From positions 1-11,249 of the forward strand of contig USAD01000064.1 in assembly GCA_900552415.1 (NCBI GenBank): a DNA stretch of 11,249 bases, read 5' to 3'. The notes below the pieces were generated by a model. It was given only the letters and a program-made list of their open reading frames with translations. It was not told the DNA's origin and did not search any database. The DNA comes from an uncultured Parabacteroides sp. Its GTDB lineage: Bacteria > Bacteroidota > Bacteroidia > Bacteroidales > Tannerellaceae. Position numbers and translations under genes: made by a program. Positions 5,349 to 11,249 of the stretch are shown here, one piece after another. Numbering within the stretch: the stretch's first letter is position 1; every line of letters starts with the position of its first letter.

Positions 5349-7773
5349 ACCGGAGCTGTTTCTTATGGATTAATCTGGATATTCCTGGGTTCCCTCCTTG
5401 CCCATGGTCAGGAGGGAAAAACCGCCTATTCGCTCACGGATGAGCGTATCTCAATCAACGCGGGTTCAGCCAGCCTTGCCAGCTGGTTCCAACAAATCGA
5501 ACAAAAGGCGGCCGTCACGCTCGCTTACGACCCCAGCCGACTGGAGATGAACCGGACCATCAAGATTGAGCATAACGGCGAGATCACCATCGGCGCACTG
5601 TTAGATCAACTGCTCAAAAATTACAGATACCATATCGCTTCCCTCCAACCCCGCAAATTGGCTATCCGGATCGACCGGATCGAGACCTTCCGAATAAGTG
5701 GAACCATCCTTGAGAAAAACAGCCAGGAACGATTATATGGAGCCTTGATTCTCTTCACCTCTTCTGAAGGTAAAAAGCTCTATGCCTCGTCTGACGAAAA
5801 AGGGCAATTCAATCTCCATTTACCAGCGGGCGACTATTCGGTCCAGATATCCTACATGGGCTTATACACCTTATGAGAAACAACTTCACATAAGCAACAA
5901 CAGCCTACAACTTATGCAATTGGAGCCATTACACTTCGAGATCGACGAAGTATCCGTTGAATCCCATCAACAAAAGAATGAGCTCGATGAATTATCCCCA
6001 TCCAATTTGTTATCATTCAGCGGCAACGACCTTTTCTCACAAATCTGGATCCTGCCAGGAGTCAGCGGCTCGCCGACAGGCAACAACCTGCAGGTCGACG
6101 GAGGTGCCTACGACGAGAACCTGATCCTGCTGGATGGCGTACCAATTTATCACGCCGCTCACATCAATGCCCTCCTTCCTCTTTTCAACGGCGATGCCAT
6201 AAAAAACATCGTCTTCCACAAAGGTTTCTTCCCGACACGGCTTGAGGGACGGCTCTCATCGGTCACGGAAGTCAACCTGAAAGAGGGCCACAAACAAGAA
6301 CATGTCCAGACTCTGACACTCGACATGCCCGCCGCATCAGCGACCTTCGAGGGCCCGATTATCAAGAATAAGCTCTCTTATCTGATAGGCGCGAGAAGAA
6401 GCTGGCTCGACTTCTTTGACAACCTGCTCTCGGAAGAGGAACGGCTCAACCATTCGACTTACGATTACAACGTGAAACTGGCCTACGCTCCAACGCCCAC
6501 ACAATCTCTTGAGATCTTGGCCTACGGAGCCAACGATAATTATCACCTGCCAGATGAAACGGGTGAGACTATCGCCCATATGCGCTGGAACAACCAGATT
6601 TATCAAGCACGGCTTCATACGCCTGTCGGCAAACTGAAGAACAGCACCGCCATCTCCTACACCTCTTATTCGAACAAGGCAGATCTGAATGATCTTGTTC
6701 CGAAAGAAAATCGCCTCATCCAAAGTGGCATCCGGTCGCTTAACGTATCCACCGAGTTCAGCTTCAGCTCCGAGAATTCCTACAGTCTTTATTGGGGAGC
6801 GAAATACAGCTACGAAACATACGACCTGACAGCCATCAATGATAACGAGCATTCAAAAAGAGTCCCAATCAACCAATTCTCCCTCTTCTATGATAACCAC
6901 CTGCGAATCATCGATCGGCTATTCGCCCGGATTGGTATTCACTTGGTCGGCTACTTACCACACGACAACCGTTCCTATTACAGCATACAACCCCGGCTCT
7001 CACTCAAATATACCCTTTCGGAAAAAGACCTGGCCTATCTCAATTTCTCAAGGATGGAGCAATTCTACCACTACCTAAGTTTTTATGAGTTACCTCTGCC
7101 AACCGACTTTCGTATGCCCAGCATCGAGGGCTATAAACCCAGGTCTTCCGAGCATTACGAGATCGGTTGGAAACATTTCCTGGCACACGGACAGATCGAA
7201 GCCTCTACCTATTACAAGACAAGACGCAACCTGATCGCCATGCGACCTGAAATCGCCACGACAGACAACAGCTGGAATGATTATGTCATGACAGGCAATG
7301 GCGATAGCTTCGGAATCAAATTCTTCTATTACAACCAATGGGGACGCTGGAGCAGCCAGCTTTCTTATACCTTTTCCAAAAGCAGGGAATGGTTTGATGA
7401 AATGAACGCAGGGAAAAAATATCCCTCTCTATACGACAGGCCTCATCAAATCGCCGCAGCCTTATCGTTCAAGTTAACCAAACGGGGCACGCTTTCCGTT
7501 GGTGGCAACTTACGATCAGGAAGAGTTACAGATTCGGATAACGATTTGAACCAGCCCGCTATCGAATACTTCCGGGCAAACCGGGAAGCGGTCAACTATC
7601 GTATAGACGCGGGATATTCTTACCGGCGGGATTTCGGAAAACTCCTGCTCGCCCTCCGCCTTGGGCTCTACAACATCATCGGAAACCCATCGGAAGAGGA
7701 GACGCTTAACTATTATTCCATCCATCTCTCCCGCAATTGCCTGCCTTATGGAAGTATCAGCCTAAAGTTCTGA
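5345..7773 (+). pseudogene. STN-domain TonB-dependent receptor (FecA/transducer type) with two frameshifts
   Basis: The gene would encode about 808 residues if two single-base insertions were removed. The ATG at 5345 overlaps the FecR stop, but its frame closes at 5441-5443. The signal peptide (AVSYGLIWIFLGSLLAHGQ) continues in the next frame from about 5355. That frame gives an STN domain (SLASWFQQIEQKAAVTLAYD to about 5690), then a carboxypeptidase-regulatory-like domain (ISGTIL...LYASSDEKGQFNLHLPAGDY), and stops at 5874-5876. Dropping one T at 5862-5863 rejoins SYMG to YTPYEKQLHI and opens the third frame to 7773. This frame carries the plug (LPGVSGSPTGNNLQVDGGAY, ENLILLDGVPIYH) and a barrel ending in Phe (YGSISLKF). 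Such receptors import a ligand across the outer membrane and signal to FecR; the ligand is unknown. No SusD-like or DUF4249 partner follows. Confidence 0.88.
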
Positions 7774-7816
7774 TAAGGGGATTTAGTCGAAGAAATCCGC
7801 CTGTTCATGGAATCTT

Positions 7817-7848
7817 TTTTCATGTTCCAATTCTGAATCCTATTTTTG
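7817..7848 (+). promoter_or_regulatory. Promoter of the Spy-like gene
   Basis: TATTTTTG at 7841-7848 is an exact match to the TAnnTTTG -7 element. TTTT at 7817-7820 sits 20 bp upstream in place of TTTG. The ATG is 22 bp downstream, preceded by AAGGA at 7862-7866. Confidence 0.65.
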
Positions 7849-7870
7849 TCGCAAATCAAAAAAGGAAGAA

Positions 7871-8383
7871 ATGAACATCAAGATTCTTTTCATGTCTACA
7901 TTCTGCTGTGCGTTCACTCCTTTTGTTGCGAGTCTGGCGCAAGAACGTCCTCACGATGAAGCCCTCTTTTCTGAGGTCCTCAAGGATAAGGATCCTAAAG
8001 CAATTGCCCGGGAACGTACAGACGAGATGAATCATTTGCTGGCATTATCAGACAAGCAATACAAGAAAGTCTATAAACTGTTCTTGAAAGAGGAGAAAAA
8101 AAGGAGCGAGAATTCAATGGAGCCTGAGGCTTTCTATGGGAACCGTCCACCCATGGACCAAATGCCTGGCGAACCGCCGAGAGGCAAAGGCGGCCCACGG
8201 CCTGAATTCGCTGGTGAAATGCCGCCACCTCCTCACCCGGAAGGAATAAGTCCCAAAGAACGAGAGAAAACGGAGAAAAAGTTGCGTAAGATCCTTTCGG
8301 ACGAACAATACGCCAAATGGGACGAAAGCCGTAAAAGCCTCGATCGGCCACATGATCCGGAACCTTTTCCTCCCACGGAATAA
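7871..8383 (+). CDS. Small exported Spy/CpxP-like (DUF4890-type) protein
   Basis: This 170-residue protein has a signal peptide (residues 1-23, MNIKILFMSTFCCAFTPFVA then SLA). The mature part has two similar helical motifs: LLALSDKQYKKVYKLFLKE (56-74) and KLRKILSDEQYAKWDE (137-152). Both match the 'L-(S/T)-D-x-Q-Y-x-K' pattern of Bacteroidetes DUF4890-like and Spy/LTxxQ-type periplasmic proteins. Between them is a disordered Pro/Gly/Met-rich stretch (about 92-127), and the C-terminus is Pro-rich. Spy relatives act as ATP-independent chaperones or metal/envelope-stress proteins; that role here is inference. It has its own promoter and a strong terminator downstream, so it is probably a single-gene unit. 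Confidence 0.75.
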   Translation: MNIKILFMSTFCCAFTPFVASLAQERPHDEALFSEVLKDKDPKAIARERTDEMNHLLALSDKQYKKVYKLFLKEEKKRSENSMEPEAFYGNRPPMDQMPGEPPRGKGGPRPEFAGEMPPPPHPEGISPKEREKTEKKLRKILSDEQYAKWDESRKSLDRPHDPEPFPPTE

Positions 8384-8402
8384 AATAAGAGAAGCTGAAC
8401 AG

Positions 8403-8425
8403 ATATATATATATGTATGTATGTA
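8403..8425. repeat. AT / GTAT microsatellite
   Basis: Six AT dinucleotides (8403-8414) run directly into a GTAT-type tetranucleotide repeat (8415-8425). It lies in the 3' untranslated region of the Spy-like gene, 19 bp after its stop, so a change in length would not affect a protein. Confidence 0.75.
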
Positions 8426-8467
8426 GAAACGTTATCCTAAAAACATGTTCCACCATGAGAGACACTT

Positions 8468-8510
8468 GAAGAGACCATCTCGAACACACCAGAGATGGTC
8501 TCTTCCCTTT
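8468..8510 (+). terminator. Strong intrinsic terminator after the Spy-like gene
   Basis: GAAGAGACCATCTC (8468-8481) and GAGATGGTCTCTTC (8492-8505) are perfect 14-bp inverted repeats around a 10-base loop, followed by CCTTTTC. It separates the Spy-like gene from the porin gene. Confidence 0.85.
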
Positions 8511-8540
8511 TCAAATCCGATCGTCCAACGAAGTAATCAC

Positions 8541-8584
8541 TCTAATAATATTCTAATAACACTCCAATAGTTTTCTAACAGCCC
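8541..8584 (+). promoter_or_regulatory. Four-unit 11-bp direct-repeat operator upstream of the porin
   Basis: TCTAATAATAT (8541), TCTAATAACAC (8552), TCCAATAGTTT (8563) and TCTAACAGCCC (8574) follow one another with an exact 11-bp period and consensus TCyAAyA-type 7-mers. Direct repeats with an 11-bp period are the known binding pattern of OmpR/PhoB-family response regulators. The fourth unit covers the place where a -33 element would be relative to TATTTTCG at 8602, the arrangement of activator-dependent promoters. The regulator is unknown. Confidence 0.6.
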
Positions 8585-8601
8585 AAAATCCCTTGCGGCC
8601 C

Positions 8602-8609
8602 TATTTTCG
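8602..8609 (+). promoter_or_regulatory. -7 element of the porin promoter
   Basis: TATTTTCG matches TAnnTTTG with one mismatch. No TTTG-like -33 box is present 19-21 bp upstream; the 11-bp repeat array occupies that position. The ATG is 41 bp downstream. Confidence 0.5.
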
Positions 8610-8650
8610 CGCCATGAAACGAACGACTAATCATCAAATGAAAGCAAAAA

Positions 8651-9691
8651 ATGATCGCAAGAAGAATTATCACCTATTCGATCTTTTGCCTGATCACGAC
8701 AAGCAATCAACCTCTCGCGGCCCAGGTGTTCGACATGACACTCACGACCGAACTGCAGACCGATTTTCAAGGAGGCTACAATTGGGTCAACCTATTTCGA
8801 ACCGATTTTCAATGGGCCATTGCCCGACAGATCCATTTGAACGCGGGCACTATCAGTACGGTTAAAACCCTAGAGAAACGACTAGCCAACGATCTCCAGA
8901 CCTTCTCGAACATCGAAGAGGAAAACATCCCTTTAGCCATCGCCGTACTTGGTCTGGATTGGCAAGTTGGAAACTCAACCCTATTCATGGGAATACGTAA
9001 CCTGAACGAAGATTATTTCACATCGGCATGCACCAGTTTGTTCACTAACAGCTCATGCGGTATTTTCCCAACCCTATCAGCCAATTATCCGATCGCCAAC
9101 TATCCCGTTGCCTCTGTCGGGATCGATTACAAATTGCTCCTGGAAAATTGGCTGTTTGAGACGTCTCTCTACAATGGCACGGGATATCGAGACTTTACTG
9201 GAAAGGAAAACGTATTCCGCTTCTGTCCGAAGACAGACGGAATACTCAGTGTCACATCTATAAGCTACAGGAAATATGGTAATGAATATTATTTGGGTAT
9301 CGCTCTACATTATGGGCTGCCTGTCGGCCATGAGATGGGAACAGAAAACAAGGAAACGGAAAAGAAAGAACAAAACACGATCGTGTGGGGATATGCCGAA
9401 CAACGCCTGACTCACAATCTCCATCTTCTGGCGCAATATTCCATCAACCCAACCGAACGGACTGGCTGCCGTCGCTATGCCGGTATCGGACTCATCATCT
9501 CCACAGGAAAGACCAGAATCGGCCTGTTCGCAGACCATGCCTGTTTCAAAGACAACCAAGAATGGGCTGGCGAATTGACCTGCAAAATTCCTTGCCTGAG
9601 AAACGGTTACCTTCAGCCCACGCTTCATATGATCCATAACAATCAAGAACGGAAAGCGATCGGGTTGCTGCGATTGGGCTATACCTTATAA
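8651..9691 (+). CDS. OprB-type carbohydrate porin
   Basis: This 346-residue outer-membrane porin has a signal peptide (residues 1-25, MIARRIITYSIFCLITTSNQ then PLAAQ). The mature chain is an amphipathic barrel with the OprB-like segment SLFTNSSCGIFPTLSAN and YPIANYPVASVGID (residues 129-159) and strands such as FLETSLYNGTGY-like repeats around 170-180 and NEYYLGIALHYGL. OprB-family porins allow passive uptake of sugars or other small solutes; the actual solute cannot be inferred. The chain ends LLRLGYTL rather than in Phe. Two cysteines, 127 and 136, sit in the signature region and could pair. It has its own promoter, preceded by a phased 11-bp operator, suggesting activation by a two-component regulator. 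A 90-residue open frame overlapping the start in another frame lacks coding features. Confidence 0.82.
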   Translation: MIARRIITYSIFCLITTSNQPLAAQVFDMTLTTELQTDFQGGYNWVNLFRTDFQWAIARQIHLNAGTISTVKTLEKRLANDLQTFSNIEEENIPLAIAVLGLDWQVGNSTLFMGIRNLNEDYFTSACTSLFTNSSCGIFPTLSANYPIANYPVASVGIDYKLLLENWLFETSLYNGTGYRDFTGKENVFRFCPKTDGILSVTSISYRKYGNEYYLGIALHYGLPVGHEMGTENKETEKKEQNTIVWGYAEQRLTHNLHLLAQYSINPTERTGCRRYAGIGLIISTGKTRIGLFADHACFKDNQEWAGELTCKIPCLRNGYLQPTLHMIHNNQERKAIGLLRLGYTL

Positions 9692-9730
9692 GTCTTCTTA
9701 CGGCCCGACAAGAGAATCTCTACGCTTTTA

Positions 9731-9762
9731 TTAGATTATTCCATCATTTTTACGTATGTTTG
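9731..9762 (+). promoter_or_regulatory. Promoter of the aminotransferase gene
   Basis: TATGTTTG at 9755-9762 is an exact match to TAnnTTTG, with TTAG 20 bp upstream (9731-9734) as the -33 box. The start codon is 21 bp downstream. No clear ribosome site is present, which is common in Bacteroidetes. Confidence 0.65.
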
Positions 9763-9783
9763 CCCGGAAAACAAAAATAGATC

Positions 9784-11097
9784 ATGAAAAATACACCAAT
9801 AGATTATCAAACTGTCAGGAAAGTGATCGACAGTTATGGACTATCCGATTTCGGAAAGGCGACGATCCGAGAAGTAGTCGCTATCTCCACTCAGCTGGAG
9901 CAAATGACAAACACAGAATTCATTCATATGGAGATGGGCGTTCCAGGTTTGAAACCGGCCCGTGTCGGTGTAGAAGCCGAGATCGAGGCCCTGCGTAATG
10001 GAATTGCCTCCATCTATCCTAATATCAACGGTATCCCTGAGGTTAAGGAACAGGCCTCACGTTTCATCAAGGCCTTTATCGATATCGACATCGCACCGGA
10101 ATGTTGTGTTCCCGTGACCGGCTCAATGCAAGGAACATTCGCCTCTTTCCTCACCTGCGGACAATGCGACCCGAAGAAGGATACGATCTTGTTTATCGAC
10201 CCAGGATTCCCGGTGCAGAAACAACAGATCACGGTTATGGGATATAAATATGCCTCGTTCGACGTATACGACTATCGAGGAGACAAACTGAAAGGTATCC
10301 TCGAAGAATATCTCTCGAAAGGCAATATTGCCGCGATGATCTACTCCAATCCGAATAATCCCGCCTGGTTCTGCCTGACAGAGGATGAATTACAGGTCAT
10401 CGGCGAAATGGCCAACAAATACGATGTCATCGTTATCGAGGACCTCGCCTATTTCGCTATGGACTTCCGCAAGGATTTGGGTCATCCTTTCGAACCGCCT
10501 TATCAAGCGACAGTCGCCAGATATACGGATAACTACGTGATCCAAATCTCCGGATCGAAAGCCTTCAGTTATGCCGGACAGCGTATTGGCGTGACAGCGA
10601 TCTCCAACAAACTTTATCATCGGGCTTATCCCGGCCTGACTGAGCGATATGGCGGTGGAACTTTCGGTACGGTCTATATCCACCGTGTCTTGTATGCTCT
10701 CTCATCCGGAACCAGCCACTCCGCACAATATGCGTTGGCAGCCATGTTCAAGGCCGCGGCTGATGGCTCATTCGACTTTGTCACGGAGATCAAGGAATAC
10801 GGACGGAGAGCGGCACGACTGAAAAAGATCTTCACGGATTACGGTTTCAAGATCGTATATGATCATGATCTCGACCAGCCAATCGCCGATGGTTTCTACT
10901 TCACGATCGGTTATCCGGGCATGACCGGCAGCGAACTGATGGAGGAATTGATCTATTACGGCATCAGCGCGATCTCGCTCAGCACGACCGGAAGTCATCA
11001 ACAGGGCCTGCGAGCTTGTACCTCCTTCATCAAGGATCACCAATACGCGTTGCTTGAGGAACGATTAAAACTCTTTAAAGAGAATCATACCCGATAA
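9784..11097 (+). CDS. Fold-type I PLP-dependent aminotransferase (class I/II)
   Basis: This 437-residue cytoplasmic enzyme has no signal peptide. It shows the key landmarks of class I/II aminotransferases in order: substrate and phosphate-site loop VTGSMQGTFA (111-120); NPNNP with Asn192 contacting PLP (189-193); ED-LAY with Asp220 and Tyr223; the Schiff-base lysine in SGSKAFSYAGQRIG (Lys259, with Arg267 contacting the phosphate); and a C-terminal GLRACTSF with Arg410, which in the family binds the substrate carboxylate. Length is usual for the family. The substrate is not evident, and the opening segment (IDYQTVRKVIDSYGLSDFGK) does not point to a known amino-acid pathway. It has its own promoter and terminator, so it is probably a single-gene unit. 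Confidence 0.92.
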   Translation: MKNTPIDYQTVRKVIDSYGLSDFGKATIREVVAISTQLEQMTNTEFIHMEMGVPGLKPARVGVEAEIEALRNGIASIYPNINGIPEVKEQASRFIKAFIDIDIAPECCVPVTGSMQGTFASFLTCGQCDPKKDTILFIDPGFPVQKQQITVMGYKYASFDVYDYRGDKLKGILEEYLSKGNIAAMIYSNPNNPAWFCLTEDELQVIGEMANKYDVIVIEDLAYFAMDFRKDLGHPFEPPYQATVARYTDNYVIQISGSKAFSYAGQRIGVTAISNKLYHRAYPGLTERYGGGTFGTVYIHRVLYALSSGTSHSAQYALAAMFKAAADGSFDFVTEIKEYGRRAARLKKIFTDYGFKIVYDHDLDQPIADGFYFTIGYPGMTGSELMEELIYYGISAISLSTTGSHQQGLRACTSFIKDHQYALLEERLKLFKENHTR

Positions 11098-11110
11098 AAA
11101 ACTCTTCCCT

Positions 11111-11173
11111 AGAGGAAGAATCCTTGTCTTTCAATAGCATTAACATTAAATAACAGGGATTCTTCCTCTTTTT
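11111..11173 (+). terminator. Long-stem terminator after the aminotransferase
   Basis: AGAGGAAGAATCCTTG (11111-11126) pairs with CAGGGATTCTTCCTCT (11154-11169) over 16 positions with one G-U wobble, a 27-base loop and a T run. The left arm can instead form a short hairpin with TCTTCC just upstream (about 11103-11108), so two mutually exclusive folds exist. It may serve both strands. Confidence 0.75.
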
Positions 11174-11249
11174 GTGATTATTTTCTTTATTATTGTAGAT
11201 CATTCACACGATAAACAAGCAAGCAAATGAGCTGTTCAAAAAATATATT

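Noticed and set aside
7779..7798. GGATTT/AAATCC hairpin after the receptor gene as terminator
   Set aside because: The stem is only six base pairs and no T run follows directly.
7995..8489. 164-residue open frame on the minus strand
   Set aside because: It overlaps the well-supported Spy-like gene, and its IYIYIYL-type segment comes from the AT/GTAT microsatellite.
8593..8865. 90-residue open frame overlapping the porin start
   Set aside because: Low-complexity, basic sequence with no recognisable features; the porin frame has a signal peptide and family signature.
11227..11249. Possible start of a further gene (ATG, reading MSCSKNI)
   Set aside because: Only seven codons are visible, with no clear ribosome site or promoter, so it cannot be supported.

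Overview
The window looks like a chromosomal segment from a gut-type Bacteroidales bacterium, probably Tannerellaceae/Parabacteroides-like. This rests on gene families rather than any marker gene. They are a DUF4369–thioredoxin (TlpA-like) lipoprotein, F-terminated outer-membrane barrels, an ECF sigma/FecR/STN-domain TonB-receptor cassette, an OprB-type porin and a DUF1847 protein. Promoters also fit the Bacteroidetes form (a -7 element TAnnTTyG with an upstream TTTG-like -33).

Layout. Positions 1-1978, minus strand: a three-gene envelope operon reading right to left, with a TlpA-like lipoprotein, a small outer-membrane barrel 12 bp downstream, and an unrecognised lipoprotein 37 bp further on that runs off the left edge. 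Positions 1979-2106 hold back-to-back promoters. Positions 2107-2745, plus strand: a cysteine-rich DUF1847 protein. Positions 2746-3159 are non-coding but structured, with two arrays of a 22-bp-spaced ACTGSAGT core and a terminator-like hairpin.

Positions 3160-7773, plus strand, form the most unusual part: an outer-membrane barrel gene, then an ECF sigma factor, a FecR-type anti-sigma factor and an STN-domain TonB-dependent receptor. This is the classic layout of a cell-surface signalling and uptake cassette, but it appears to be decaying. The sigma gene has an in-frame amber codon at codon 14. The barrel gene has lost its own stop and reads in frame into the sigma N-terminus. The receptor carries two +1 frameshifts, one in the signal peptide and one in the carboxypeptidase-regulatory-like domain. 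Only FecR is undamaged. No similar lesion is seen in the flanking genes.

Positions 7871-11097, plus strand: three separately promoted genes, namely a small Spy/CpxP-like exported protein ending in a strong terminator, an OprB-type porin, and a fold-type I PLP aminotransferase followed by a long-stem terminator. A four-unit, exactly 11-bp-periodic direct repeat lies where the -33 element of the porin promoter should be. It looks like a binding array for an OmpR/PhoB-type response regulator.

No tRNA, rRNA, CRISPR array, insertion sequence or transposase was seen. The best candidates for something noteworthy are the clustered lesions in the signalling cassette, the phased operator in front of the porin, and the 22-bp repeat family.
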